The translations under genes were made by a program, and so were the position numbers. Under the pieces are notes generated by a model. It saw only the letters and a list, made by a program, of their open reading frames with translations. It ran no database searches and had not been told where the DNA came from. Positions 34,302-43,556 of a stretch of 64,000 nucleotides of DNA are shown here, one piece after another (positions within the stretch are counted from its first letter, which is position 1; every line of letters starts with the position of its first letter). Origin of the DNA: an uncultured Flavobacteriaceae bacterium. GTDB taxonomy: Bacteria; Bacteroidota; Bacteroidia; Flavobacteriales; Flavobacteriaceae. Where the stretch lies: positions 62,001 through 126,000 of the forward strand of contig CANMSN010000001.1 of the NCBI GenBank assembly GCA_947500585.1. Reading direction: 5' to 3'.

Positions 34302-35072
34302 TTATATACGGTTATTTTTTAAAGTTAACAAACCACGCTTTTTAGAATTATAAAATATAAACTCAACGTGAAATCGAATAGCCCTCATTAAACGGTGTAA
34401 CTTAAGTTTTTTCAAAATGTTACGTTTATTTACAGGAACCCCATGCATAATCACCGATTCACTCTGTTGGTTAGGAATAAAAAAATATAAATGCGATATT
34501 GCAATTTTTGCATTAGATTTCATAATGCGAATGGCGTATTCATTTTCACCATAGGGTCCACTAACATTATTTAAAAAGTACCCAAATCTGTTGAAAAAAT
34601 CAGGAGTTGTTAAAAATGGGTTATCACTATATTGAAATGTATTATAATAAAAATTTTTAAGTGAAAACTTTGGAATCAAACTAAAGTTGGTTGATAGCTT
34701 TAACAAATGTGGAAACCTATAATTAGCTTTCAAACGACACATATCTGCCTGTTTATTAGATATAATAAGCTTTGCTTCATCTAGATAGTCTATCAACTCA
34801 GGCTTTACTATAAAATCTTCTTGACAATACAATATAAATTGCCCTTTGCATGCCTTTAATCCTTGATTAAGGTTCGAAGCTAAACCTTGATTTTTTTTAC
34901 TTAGAATGAGAGTATCAACAGGTAAACCTTTAAGGTGAGCTTGAACTTCATCTGTACTACAATCATCAGCAACTACTATTTCTATGTCTTGTAATTTTAG
35001 CTTTTTGAACGCTTCTATACATCTTTTTAGGGCTTCGAACCGATTATAATGTGTAATCAAAATACTAATCAT
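34302..35072 (-). CDS. Glycosyltransferase family 2 protein
   Basis: A 256-residue GT-A enzyme: ISILITHYNRFEALKRCIEA at the start, IEIVVADDCSTDE (donor-binding Asp pair), GLASNLNQGLKACKGQFILY, and CQEDFIV in place of a DxD motif. The C-terminal ~70 residues have no further recognised domain. One of five GT2-type genes in the locus. Confidence 0.88.
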   Translation of the reverse strand: MISILITHYNRFEALKRCIEAFKKLKLQDIEIVVADDCSTDEVQAHLKGLPVDTLILSKKNQGLASNLNQGLKACKGQFILYCQEDFIVKPELIDYLDEAKLIISNKQADMCRLKANYRFPHLLKLSTNFSLIPKFSLKNFYYNTFQYSDNPFLTTPDFFNRFGYFLNNVSGPYGENEYAIRIMKSNAKIAISHLYFFIPNQQSESVIMHGVPVNKRNILKKLKLHRLMRAIRFHVEFIFYNSKKRGLLTLKNNRI

Positions 35073-35131
35073 AATTATAATTTAATTAGTTTCAAAGTTT
35101 ACAAAATTTTCTTATTTAATTTTATAAATAG

Positions 35132-35644
35132 TTATTCTATTTGCTTAATTAATTTAGCTGGTACACCTCCATAAATTGATTTTGGTGGAACACTTTTGTT
35201 AACAACTGCACCAGCTGCAATTACAGCTCCCTTTCCTATCGTTACACCTTGTAAAATAATCGCTCCGCAACCTATCCAAACCTCATCTTCCACAATAATT
35301 GACTTTGTCCATCCACCTCTTCTCTTTTTTGAATCATAAACCAAACTATGATTCATTGTTTCAAAACAAACTCTAGGGGCTATTTGACAATTATTACCAA
35401 TAATAATTTTATCCTTTGGGCAGCCAAATCTAATATCAGTATTCAAAAATGTGCCTTTTCCAATTTCTATATTATAAGCTTTACCTATAGGTCTTATTGT
35501 AAGTGGCCCAAAAATTTTACACTTTCCTTTAATTTTTATACCACTTAATTTATATAATAAATATCTATGCTTATCAAGTATTTTTAACCTTGTAAAATTG
35601 TTTGCTATTGTTAGAAAAATCGCTTCTTTAAGCCCTTGTATCAT
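35132..35644 (-). CDS. Left-handed beta-helix acyltransferase
   Basis: A 170-residue hexapeptide-repeat protein. Repeats run from ~40 to 160, with catalytic His in ETMNHSL (~97), and the terminal coil IIVEDEVWIGCGAIILQGV, IGKGAVIAAGAVV, VPPKSIYGGVPAKLI typical of capsule and O-antigen acetyltransferases (WbbJ/CapG group). It probably acetylates a sugar in the polymer, using acetyl-CoA. Confidence 0.9.
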   Translation of the reverse strand: MIQGLKEAIFLTIANNFTRLKILDKHRYLLYKLSGIKIKGKCKIFGPLTIRPIGKAYNIEIGKGTFLNTDIRFGCPKDKIIIGNNCQIAPRVCFETMNHSLVYDSKKRRGGWTKSIIVEDEVWIGCGAIILQGVTIGKGAVIAAGAVVNKSVPPKSIYGGVPAKLIKQIE

Positions 35645-35656
35645 TATTTAATCTAT

Positions 35657-35846
35657 TTAAAATATGGATATACTTTTTAAATACAAATAAACAGCACATA
35701 TTAAATCTGTTATAAGAGAAGTTACTTTATCTTTATAAGGCTTAATCTCTTGAAAATCCCATTTCTCTATACCCTTTATATTATTTTTGTTAAAGACTTT
35801 CCCCACTCCTTTCTATAGCTTCAATCCCATCATTATACACAATCAT
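35657..35846 (-). pseudogene. Possible frameshifted remnant in a 227-bp gap
   Basis: The gap between two clean genes is longer than elsewhere in the locus. On the minus strand, an ATG at 35846 opens 18 codons (MIVYNDGIEAIERSGESL) before a stop, and a different frame then stays open for ~50 codons to a stop at 35657 (ending AVYLYLKSISIF). One frameshift would join them into a ~65-residue piece with protein-like composition (GIEKWDFQEIKPYKDKV). I cannot name the family. It could be the tail of a gene broken when the locus was rearranged, or chance. Confidence 0.25.
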
Positions 35847-35871
35847 GATACTAATTATATTTATGGTTTAA

Positions 35872-37041
35872 TTAATTCTGTAATTTATAAAACTCTAGAA
35901 AAGCTTGCTGCTGCTTCTCAAGATTAAAATGATCTTTAACACGACTCGTTGCAGCTAACACCATCTGATTTTTAATATCATCGTTTAAACCAATAACGTA
36001 TAATAAGGTTTTAGTTAAAAGTGTATATTCATTTTTAGGAACTACCCAACCAGTTTCCTCATGAATCACATTTTCAGCTAAACCTTCAGCATCAGAAACC
36101 ACACACAACAAACCCATTGCTTGAGCCTCTAAAACGGCATTACAAAAACCCTCTGAAATACTATATTGAATATAAATAGTTGATTTCTCATATAAAGCTA
36201 GAACTTCTTTTCTATTTTTTTTCCCTACTAAATGAACCTCGCCAGTTAAGTCCATTTCATGAACAGCGTAAGCAATCCGTTCAAAATCTTTACCATCTCC
36301 AACAATAGTATAAGTAAACGGTATTTGCTTTTTCTTTAGTTCTGAAAGACTTTGAAGTGTTTGTACTACACCTTTTTTCCAATGCAAACGCGCTACGGTT
36401 AAAAAATTAATTTGTCCTTCAAAATCAACCTTCTTTCCGCAAAAAAAAGAAACATCAATCGCTGGAGTAATTTTTTCTACATGTACAGATTTAGATAACC
36501 CTAAGTCATACGCTAGGTTTATTAAATCATTTGAAATAGTGTGAACTTTATCTACGCGTTTCCATAATAAATTATAACAATTTTTGTGTTTTAATGGATA
36601 AATAGCAATATCAAACCCCCTTAAACTAATAGCCATTTTGGCTCCTATAGATTGGGCTACTAACTCTCTGCCTATAGACATTGTTGCAAACCCAAAATGT
36701 AACCAATCTACTTTTAATTTAAGCAACGTGGCATTAATGTATATTTTTTCAAGACTACGTTTAAAGGACGTATGTTCTTTCTTCTCTAATTTATAGTAAG
36801 TCCAGACCTGTTTATAATAAAAAAATAAGCTTAGAAATACAGGTATCATACTAATAAGTTGAAATACTTTATTCTTATAAACTTTTGTTTGGACTCGTTG
36901 CTCACATAAATCAAAATGCAGATTTTTTTTAGATGTTATTAATAGCACTTTATGCCCATGCTCCTGTAAGCCTTTTATTTTTGAACGAAAAAAAGTTTCA
37001 GAATATCCTGGTGTTGAAGAAAGAATTAAGGCTATTTTCAT
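35872..37041 (-). CDS. Glycosyltransferase family 4 protein
   Basis: A 389-residue GT-B enzyme: SSTPGYSETFFRSKIKGLQE at ~8-27, SLRGFDIAIYPL, VHTISNDLINLAYDLGL, donor domain LTVARLHWKKGVVQTLQSL, IVGDGKDFERI, and SISEGFCNAVLEAQAMGLLC (E-x7-E). The wording resembles the colanic-acid-type WcaL/AmsK group. It lies 3 bp after the sulfotransferase gene. Confidence 0.92.
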   Translation of the reverse strand: MKIALILSSTPGYSETFFRSKIKGLQEHGHKVLLITSKKNLHFDLCEQRVQTKVYKNKVFQLISMIPVFLSLFFYYKQVWTYYKLEKKEHTSFKRSLEKIYINATLLKLKVDWLHFGFATMSIGRELVAQSIGAKMAISLRGFDIAIYPLKHKNCYNLLWKRVDKVHTISNDLINLAYDLGLSKSVHVEKITPAIDVSFFCGKKVDFEGQINFLTVARLHWKKGVVQTLQSLSELKKKQIPFTYTIVGDGKDFERIAYAVHEMDLTGEVHLVGKKNRKEVLALYEKSTIYIQYSISEGFCNAVLEAQAMGLLCVVSDAEGLAENVIHEETGWVVPKNEYTLLTKTLLYVIGLNDDIKNQMVLAATSRVKDHFNLEKQQQAFLEFYKLQN

Positions 37042-37044
37042 TTG

Positions 37045-37848
37045 TTATTCATAGTACTTAGCTCTTACTGCCTTATAGAATTCCAATTCAGGCTTCAATT
37101 TAGCTAATGCATATTCCTTTTCTGTTTCGCTTATTTGAAATTCTACGTTTTTAAAACTACGCTCATTTCTAATATTCAAACTTAAATTTAATGTCTCACT
37201 TAAGTCTTTTACAGCACCATCAAAATTATCTAGAAAATAAACTTTATCTACTTTTTTAAGATTTTTAAGTCCTTCATCAATTTGAAGTGATTGACTAAAC
37301 ATAAATAATTGATTTAATAAATATTTGTCACTAAGATTATCAATAAAGTCCTTAAATGATTTATTCAATAAATTGTGTTGCTTTTTTAATACAAAAAAAG
37401 ACGGGTCTAATTTAAAACCTAAATCGTCGTCTACTTGTGTTACCCAACAATAGTATTTATAAAGTGATACTAATCTTTTATAAGGGTCTCTAAACATTGT
37501 AAAGGTAAAGGTATTCGGTTTGAAATTTAATTCCCATTGTGCAAAATGAGCACTGGCAAATAAATAATTTCCTTTTTCTATTAATTCCTTACTATATCGA
37601 ACAAAAGAATATTTTTTCCCTAAAATAATGGGTTCTCTTCTTACAGTATCTAAAGAGAAATTCTCTAATCCCCAAAAGGCACTATTAATAGAAGTTCCAG
37701 CAGATTTACGGATATGCAAATGATATACTCTATCAATGTCTTTTGGTAAATGTTTGGCATTGTTATAAAAATTTACTGCTAAGAAGATTTTAAATTTTCT
37801 ATAGTATTTTTTATATGTCCAACTATTCTTAATTTTTTTTAAGATCAT
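37045..37848 (-). CDS. Sulfotransferase (PAPS-dependent, family 2 type)
   Basis: A 267-residue enzyme expected to move sulfate from PAPS to a sugar hydroxyl. Two PAPS-binding motifs are visible: the 5'-phosphosulfate loop HIRKSAGTSI (residues 45-54) and the 3'-phosphate motif FTMFRDPYKRLVSLYKYY (~116-133, Arg-Asp-Pro with Arg/Ser). This is the pattern of Golgi-type carbohydrate sulfotransferases and bacterial relatives. CysC and CysQ in the same operon would supply PAPS and remove PAP, which supports a real sulfation step. It overlaps the upstream GT4 gene by 4 bp. Confidence 0.88.
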   Translation of the reverse strand: MILKKIKNSWTYKKYYRKFKIFLAVNFYNNAKHLPKDIDRVYHLHIRKSAGTSINSAFWGLENFSLDTVRREPIILGKKYSFVRYSKELIEKGNYLFASAHFAQWELNFKPNTFTFTMFRDPYKRLVSLYKYYCWVTQVDDDLGFKLDPSFFVLKKQHNLLNKSFKDFIDNLSDKYLLNQLFMFSQSLQIDEGLKNLKKVDKVYFLDNFDGAVKDLSETLNLSLNIRNERSFKNVEFQISETEKEYALAKLKPELEFYKAVRAKYYE

Positions 37849-38936
37849 TTATAAACCATTAATTTATATAAACTTTCTCGTTGCTTAATAAATGAATTTA
37901 AACTAAAATTTTGATAGACCATATCTATCAATTCCAAACTGTTAAATTCATTATTATTAACAAAAATATTTATTTTCTTAGCCAAATCATTACTGTCAGA
38001 TGGTTCAAATAAAAACTGCGGATATTTATACAGAACATCTTTAATACCAGATATATTAGAACCAATAACTGGTATTCCCATAGCCATAGCTTCTAAAGGC
38101 GCTATGGGCATACCTTCTTTCCGCCCTTCATTTTTTGTAGGTATTACAAAAACATTAGACAAAGCAAGGTATGGTTTTACATCCATTTTTTTTCCTAAAA
38201 ACAAAAATTCATCAGTATGATATTTTATTTTTAGTGCCTCTGCATAATCACTTTCGTCATTTCCTATTATTAATACTTTTATGCGCTCATTATTAATAAT
38301 TCTAACAGCTTCTAATAATATTTCAATCCCCTTTACAGGTACCATATTAACAACTGTAACAACAATAAAATCATCTTCAATTAACCCTAAACTGCCTGCT
38401 AACTCTAAATCTTTATCCTGTGGTTTATATTCCGTGGTATCAACACCCAGAGGAAGCTGAATCACTTTATCTGGTATCCATTTAAAAAAATCATTCACCA
38501 TATCATTATTAATAGCTATGATTTTAGAGCTCAATTTTGATCGCCATACCCAAGATTTATTACCCCATCCCATGGCTTTTTTAGTATATAAGAAAGGGAT
38601 TCCTGCTAGTTTTGCAGCTAACGGTTCAGAAAAATCAGAACTCCAGTGCCATGAATGTATTACATCAAATTTATGTTTTTTAAAAAAACACCTTATTTTC
38701 CAAACTCTAAAAAAAAATGTGCTTAACGGTTTATATTCAGTAGTAAACTGGAAAACATGAATAGGAATTCTTAATTCTTGTACCTTTTTAAAAAATGCTC
38801 CTCTTGTATGAAAAACACATATTTCTGGCGCAAAAATAGTTTTATCCAAACCTTTTACTAAATCATAAACTACTTTTCCACTTCCAGCAGTATCAAAGTT
38901 TGGAATTGTATATAATATTTTAATTTTCTGAGACAT
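37845..38936 (-). CDS. Glycosyltransferase family 4 protein
   Basis: A 363-residue GT-B enzyme: YTIPNFDTAGSGKVVYDLVK at the start, HSWHWSSDFSEPLAAKLAGI, AMGWGNKSWVWR, LPLGVDTTEYKP, VVTVVNMVPVKGIEILLEAV (donor domain), GNDESDYAEA, and KEGMPIAPLEAMAMGIPVIG (E-x7-E). Its end overlaps the sulfotransferase start by 4 bp (ATGA-type coupling), so this sugar may be the one that is sulfated. Confidence 0.92.
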   Translation of the reverse strand: MSQKIKILYTIPNFDTAGSGKVVYDLVKGLDKTIFAPEICVFHTRGAFFKKVQELRIPIHVFQFTTEYKPLSTFFFRVWKIRCFFKKHKFDVIHSWHWSSDFSEPLAAKLAGIPFLYTKKAMGWGNKSWVWRSKLSSKIIAINNDMVNDFFKWIPDKVIQLPLGVDTTEYKPQDKDLELAGSLGLIEDDFIVVTVVNMVPVKGIEILLEAVRIINNERIKVLIIGNDESDYAEALKIKYHTDEFLFLGKKMDVKPYLALSNVFVIPTKNEGRKEGMPIAPLEAMAMGIPVIGSNISGIKDVLYKYPQFLFEPSDSNDLAKKINIFVNNNEFNSLELIDMVYQNFSLNSFIKQRESLYKLMVYK

Positions 38937-38940
38937 ACAA

Positions 38941-39555
38941 TTATGATTCTATAGATCTAATTACTCTAGCGGGATTGCCTGCTACAACACTATTTGAAGG
39001 CACAGATTTAACCACAACTGATCCAGCCCCTATGATCACGTTATTACCAATTACTATATCTCCAATAATACATACGTTTGCTCCTACCGTTACATTGTTT
39101 CCAATAACTGGAAGCAAATTATTATCATTAAACTTATTACCTATGGTTAACCCGTTTCTGAATTCAAAATTTTCTCCTATGCGCTTCGCATTTATTACGG
39201 TTGAAAAAGGATGAAAACATACCAATCCACCTGATATTTTAGTACTTCCAAAAATCTTACACTCATAACCTGTTTTAAATAATTTATTTAAATATGCTCT
39301 CTTTTTTTTTGTTCTCCAAAAGAAAATAAAGGCAAACGCAGGATAATAAATCATGAGGTGTTCAAATTTCTTTTTTGTACTCAAATTCATGGCATGACAG
39401 CCTCTTACTTCATAAGTGCGATTTATATCGGAAATAATGATTTCATTAGATTTTACATATTTTTTGAAAAAAAAATACAGCACTAATTTTTTCAAACTAT
39501 GTCTTAATAAAAATATGGGGCTCATTATACTCATGCTATAACGGGAGAAATACAT
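38941..39555 (-). CDS. Serine-acetyltransferase-like sugar acyltransferase
   Basis: A 204-residue protein with a helical N-terminus (~1-85) and a left-handed beta-helix (~95-195): FHPFSTVINAKRIGENFEF, VIGNNVTVGANVCIIGDIVI, NNVIIGAGSVVVKSVPSNSV, AGNPARVI. This layout resembles CysE but the locus points to a sugar O-acetyltransferase. Acetyl donor and target are not provable from sequence. Confidence 0.85.
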   Translation of the reverse strand: MYFSRYSMSIMSPIFLLRHSLKKLVLYFFFKKYVKSNEIIISDINRTYEVRGCHAMNLSTKKKFEHLMIYYPAFAFIFFWRTKKKRAYLNKLFKTGYECKIFGSTKISGGLVCFHPFSTVINAKRIGENFEFRNGLTIGNKFNDNNLLPVIGNNVTVGANVCIIGDIVIGNNVIIGAGSVVVKSVPSNSVVAGNPARVIRSIES

Positions 39556-39581
39556 CTATGTTTACAAAAATAATATACTTT

Positions 39582-40343
39582 TTATTTAGCTATAAATGAT
39601 GGATTTAGTAACGTTTCCTTATTGTATTTTAATTCTAGTCCGTCCACGGTTTTTATATTATATCCTAATACTTTTAATATACTATGTGACGCTGCTGTGT
39701 CCCACTCCATTGTAGGCACAAATCTAGGATATATATTTGCTAATCCTTCAGCGATTAGCATAAATTTCAATGAACTTCCCATTGAAATTAGCTTAACATT
39801 ACCTGTAACAGCATTAATATACTCTTGCGTTTCTTTATTTGAATGCGATTTAGAAGCCACAACAACAGTTTCTATCTCATCAAATTTCAATACTTTTTTA
39901 TCTAGCTTTTTTTTCACTCCACCATCTAGAATAAATGGGTTAATCTTATCGCCTCCAACATACATTTTATGTAATACTGGAACATATACAATTCCAAATA
40001 CAGGTATATCATCTTTCATTAAGGCAATATTTATAGTAAACTCGCCTGTTTTGAGTATAAATTCTTTTGTGCCATCAATAGGGTCAATACACCAATACAG
40101 ATTCCATTTTTTTCTCACCTCATAAGGTGTGTGCCTACCTTCTTCTGATAAAATAGGTAAACCATATTTTATTAATCCATCTGTTAAAATTTGATGAGAA
40201 CGTGTATCTGCATTTGTAAGCGGTGATAAATCAGCTTTTTCTTCAGTCTTTAAAGTATCTGTATTATTATATATCTCTAAAACGGCCTGACCTGCTTTTT
40301 CCGTTAATAGAACTAAATCATCTAGTATACCTGCTATCTCCAT
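39582..40343 (-). CDS. cysQ: 3'(2'),5'-bisphosphate nucleotidase CysQ
   Basis: Hydrolyses PAP (3'-phosphoadenosine 5'-phosphate), the by-product of PAPS-dependent sulfation, to AMP. The 253-residue protein has the Mg-binding motifs of the lithium-sensitive phosphatases: SEEG (66-69), DPIDGTKEF (87-95) and the C-terminal EWDTAASHSIL (~217-227). It sits 2 bp after cysC and upstream of the sulfotransferase in the same operon, which points to a dedicated sulfation cassette. Confidence 0.94.
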   Translation of the reverse strand: MEIAGILDDLVLLTEKAGQAVLEIYNNTDTLKTEEKADLSPLTNADTRSHQILTDGLIKYGLPILSEEGRHTPYEVRKKWNLYWCIDPIDGTKEFILKTGEFTINIALMKDDIPVFGIVYVPVLHKMYVGGDKINPFILDGGVKKKLDKKVLKFDEIETVVVASKSHSNKETQEYINAVTGNVKLISMGSSLKFMLIAEGLANIYPRFVPTMEWDTAASHSILKVLGYNIKTVDGLELKYNKETLLNPSFIAK

Positions 40344-40345
40344 AA

Positions 40346-40948
40346 CTATAACTTTATTTTGTTACTGAGTTTGAACATTATAGTTTCAATAATATCAGGT
40401 ATATTTTTATTTTCAGTATCTATGATCATATTAGGTTGCGTCGGTTTTTCATAAGGTGCATCAATACCAGTAAAATTTTTAATCTCACCCTTTCTTACCT
40501 TTTTGTAAAGTCCCTTAACATCTCTACGTTCACATTCTTCAATAGATGTTGACACAAAAATTTCAAAGTAATTTTCACTTCCTACAATATTTTTAATATT
40601 TTCCCTGTCTTTTATATACGGTGCCACAAAAGAAGCTATTGTAATTATTCCAGTATCAATAAATAATTTAGAAACTTCCCCAACACGTCTTAAGTTTTCA
40701 GACCTACTCTCTGGTGCGAAATTTAAATCTTTATTAAGACCATTGCGTAAATTATCACCATCAAGAACAACAGTTCTAATACCCTGTTCATAAAAGCATA
40801 TATCAAGAGCATCAGCTATTGTTGATTTTCCAGAACCCGAAAACCCCGTCAAAAGAATCAAAAAAGAATTATGATTATTCATTTTTGTTCTTTCTGTTTT
40901 AGAAATTGATAACGATTGTGGAATTATATTTTTTTTCATCTGTGACAC
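40346..40948 (-). CDS. cysC: Adenylyl-sulfate kinase CysC
   Basis: Phosphorylates APS to PAPS, the sulfate donor. The 200 residues carry the P-loop GFSGSGKST (35-43), the APS-binding DGDNLRNGLNKDLNF (63-77), the SENLRRVGEV region and GIDAPYEKP near ~153-161. The N-terminal NIIPQSLSISKTER is normal for CysC, so the first ATG is kept. ATP sulfurylase (CysDN or Sat), needed to make APS, is not in the window. Confidence 0.95.
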   Translation of the reverse strand: MSQMKKNIIPQSLSISKTERTKMNNHNSFLILLTGFSGSGKSTIADALDICFYEQGIRTVVLDGDNLRNGLNKDLNFAPESRSENLRRVGEVSKLFIDTGIITIASFVAPYIKDRENIKNIVGSENYFEIFVSTSIEECERRDVKGLYKKVRKGEIKNFTGIDAPYEKPTQPNMIIDTENKNIPDIIETIMFKLSNKIKL

Positions 40949-40987
40949 TATAGAATTATCTTCATGTTTTCAAGAATTAGATCCTTA

Positions 40988-42376
40988 TTATTCCTTATTT
41001 GTTTTCTGAAAATACAGGCTCAAAGTTAGTAACATACTTATTGAATGTGAATAGAAAACCTTATTATTATTGTAGAATAAATCATAAAACTTATTAACCA
41101 CATTTTTTTTAACAATACGATTAAATTCTTCAGAAAACAACATCTCTTTTAGGTTTTTATCATTCGTATCTCCCAAAAACTGTAACTCCCAATTTCTTTG
41201 AATATATTTTTTACCCAATGCCGCATTCAATTCTCTTTTTAATTTATTCACTATCCGATACGGTAAATTAAAAGGGGTTTTATTTAAATGATAATTATAC
41301 AAATTAAAGGGTTTATTTTCTTGCCAAGTTATTTTTGCCAATTTTGGATTTCTCTTTTTAATATAGGCAATTTGCATTTTTCTATCTGCAAGGAAATCTT
41401 CTGGGACTGTACAGATGAACTCACACATCGCATTATCATAATAAGGCAACGTTATTGGTTTTTTATTTTCAAAAACAGACAAATTGATAGAAGTCCATCT
41501 AGGTGCCCAATACATAGACTTAAATGCCCGTATTTTAGCACTAGAATTTTCTATATTTATTGCGCTTAACAAAGTTTGCACTCTCTGGCGTAAATAGGTT
41601 TCAAAATCACCATCTAACTTCCAATACTCCCAAAGTGTCTTTGCGAGTTCAAGCCCTCCTTTTTTTATAATTTTTTTTAAAACCAATTCCAATTCTTGAT
41701 CTGTGCTCAAACGATCTTCACACATGCTATCAAAAAGTACATCGCCCCAATGGCCTAAGGAAAATACGTCTCCCATAGCATCAAACTCATCAATTACAGC
41801 CATTTGACGGGGGTGTGTAAAATCTGAATAGCAGTTATTAATTCCAGCAAGGTCTTCTATACTACCCCATAAATAACCATTTGGAATCTCAAATTCTTGA
41901 AACTTAAAGCTACAAGCCTTGGCTATTTTTTTTGATAGTTTGGCCTCTTTATATCCTCCTAAAAAACTATAACTATAGGAATTTACAGATTTACCAAGCT
42001 GTTTTAAGGCCACAGCCTGTGTTCTGCTATCTAAACCTCCTGAAAGCGGTAAAATAACTTGCTTATGCCCTGTTTGTTTATCAATAGTGCTTTCAAACAA
42101 GTTCGTAAAGGTTTTTAAACAGGCATCAAAAGACACGTTAGTTGGTGTATAATGCCATGTAAACCAAGGTTCGCTTTTAATTAAATAACCTTCATCATCA
42201 ATAGTATTTATGCTTGCTGATTTTAATACAACTTCATCTTTCCAATACGTATCTTGATCTAGAAAAAAACCAATAGCGGTAAATACGCAGATGGCTTCCA
42301 GATTAAGTTCATGCGGTGCTTTTATTTTAGCAAACTGCTGCCTTGTAGGTATAATGTCTGTTTTAATTATTTTCAT
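40988..42376 (-). CDS. Asparagine-synthase-like amidotransferase lacking the glutaminase domain
   Basis: A 462-residue protein with the AMP-forming synthetase domain of asparagine synthase: the pyrophosphate loop LPLSGGLDSRTQA (SGGLDS at 112-117) and LGHWGDVLFDSMCE. The N-terminus starts MKIIKTD, with no Cys2 nucleophile, so the glutamine amidohydrolase half is absent; ~100 residues of unrecognised sequence take its place. In polysaccharide loci such proteins are thought to amidate uronic acids or modify amino-sugar groups (as suggested for WbpS). The ammonia source is unknown. It overlaps the next gene upstream by 14 bp. Confidence 0.85.
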   Translation of the reverse strand: MKIIKTDIIPTRQQFAKIKAPHELNLEAICVFTAIGFFLDQDTYWKDEVVLKSASINTIDDEGYLIKSEPWFTWHYTPTNVSFDACLKTFTNLFESTIDKQTGHKQVILPLSGGLDSRTQAVALKQLGKSVNSYSYSFLGGYKEAKLSKKIAKACSFKFQEFEIPNGYLWGSIEDLAGINNCYSDFTHPRQMAVIDEFDAMGDVFSLGHWGDVLFDSMCEDRLSTDQELELVLKKIIKKGGLELAKTLWEYWKLDGDFETYLRQRVQTLLSAINIENSSAKIRAFKSMYWAPRWTSINLSVFENKKPITLPYYDNAMCEFICTVPEDFLADRKMQIAYIKKRNPKLAKITWQENKPFNLYNYHLNKTPFNLPYRIVNKLKRELNAALGKKYIQRNWELQFLGDTNDKNLKEMLFSEEFNRIVKKNVVNKFYDLFYNNNKVFYSHSISMLLTLSLYFQKTNKE

Positions 42377-43541
42377 TTATGCAAGCCTTGTATAATCCTT
42401 CCATGCCTTGAAGCATCTTTTTATCCGTAAATTGTTCTTCAACTTTCTTTCTGGCTTGTTGGCGTACATTATCCAGTTCCTCTTCTGAGCTGTTATTAAA
42501 ATCTATAACCGCATCCGCAAGGGCTTCTGGATTTCGCAAAGGCACTACCCAACCTTCTTGTTTATGTTCAATAAGCTCTGTCATACCACCACAATTTGTA
42601 CTAATTACTATGGTACCTAAGGCCATAGCCTCAATAGCTACATTAGCAATACCCTCTTCTATACTTGGTAATAGCATAGCATCCGCGCTTTTAATTGCTT
42701 CAAACACGTTTTGTTGTGGCAAAGCATCTAACAACGCTACCCGCTCTTCTAAATTATAAAACGCACGCAGATATATCAATTCTTCTTCTTGTCCAGCGCC
42801 TACAATAGTATATTTAAAATCAATACCTTGGGCTTTTAACAATGCGCAAGCTTTTAGCGCATAACTATATCCCTTTTTCCAATGCGGTCGTCCTACAGAT
42901 ATTAACCTCAACCGTTTTCCCTTCTTATAAGAAATTTTGAATGGAATCTCTGATAAATTTAAACCGCTATACACCACATGGTCTATTTTAGAAGGATTAG
43001 AATAAATAAAATCTCCTTTTTTAGAGATCGCCTTGGATACGGAGTGAAACCCAGCCATTTTAGGAAGCCACTGCTTTAAATAGTTTAGGTTTTCGTAATC
43101 AATAAAAGGTCGTACATTAATATGATAACCACGTTGACTTAATACTACAGGATATGTATTTTGAGACAATATGGGTTCTAAAATAGGGATATTAGAGACC
43201 CATTGGGCATGAATAATATCTGGTTTTATGGTATTAACAACCCGTTTAAAATTTTGATTTTGAAGTTGTTTTCTATTAAATTTCATGATATTTATTAGCG
43301 TTGAAACCAACAATTTTATAGACCATTGTGATAAAGCTATAGATAAAGACGTTTTTATAAACCCAATTTTACTAGAGTTTGAACCCAGCTTCACGTAATG
43401 TACCCCCTTAACCTTATGCTTTACAGTTTCATTAAAGCCTAAAACATAAACTTGATGAGATTTGACTAACCCTTCTATTAATCGATTAATAAATGCTGTT
43501 GTTTTAAACGAACCGTCGAAGATTATTATTTTTAAGCTCAT
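42363..43541 (-). CDS. Glycosyltransferase family 4 protein
   Basis: A 392-residue GT-B enzyme: IIFDGSFKTTAFINRLIEGL near the start, IIHAQWVSNIPILEPIL, VLSQRGYHINVRP, VVYSGLNLSEIPF, LISVGRPHWKKGYSYALKAC (donor domain), IVGAGQEEELIYLRA, and EEGIANVAIEAMALGTIVIS (E-x7-E) with GWVVPLRNPEALADAV. It overlaps the asparagine-synthase-like gene by 14 bp. Confidence 0.92.
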   Translation of the reverse strand: MSLKIIIFDGSFKTTAFINRLIEGLVKSHQVYVLGFNETVKHKVKGVHYVKLGSNSSKIGFIKTSLSIALSQWSIKLLVSTLINIMKFNRKQLQNQNFKRVVNTIKPDIIHAQWVSNIPILEPILSQNTYPVVLSQRGYHINVRPFIDYENLNYLKQWLPKMAGFHSVSKAISKKGDFIYSNPSKIDHVVYSGLNLSEIPFKISYKKGKRLRLISVGRPHWKKGYSYALKACALLKAQGIDFKYTIVGAGQEEELIYLRAFYNLEERVALLDALPQQNVFEAIKSADAMLLPSIEEGIANVAIEAMALGTIVISTNCGGMTELIEHKQEGWVVPLRNPEALADAVIDFNNSSEEELDNVRQQARKKVEEQFTDKKMLQGMEGLYKACINENN

Positions 43542-43556
43542 ACCGTTTATTCTATA

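Noticed and set aside
39622-40125. A 167-codon plus-strand ORF opposite cysQ
   Set aside because: It is an antisense shadow of cysQ, which has all phosphatase motifs on the other strand.
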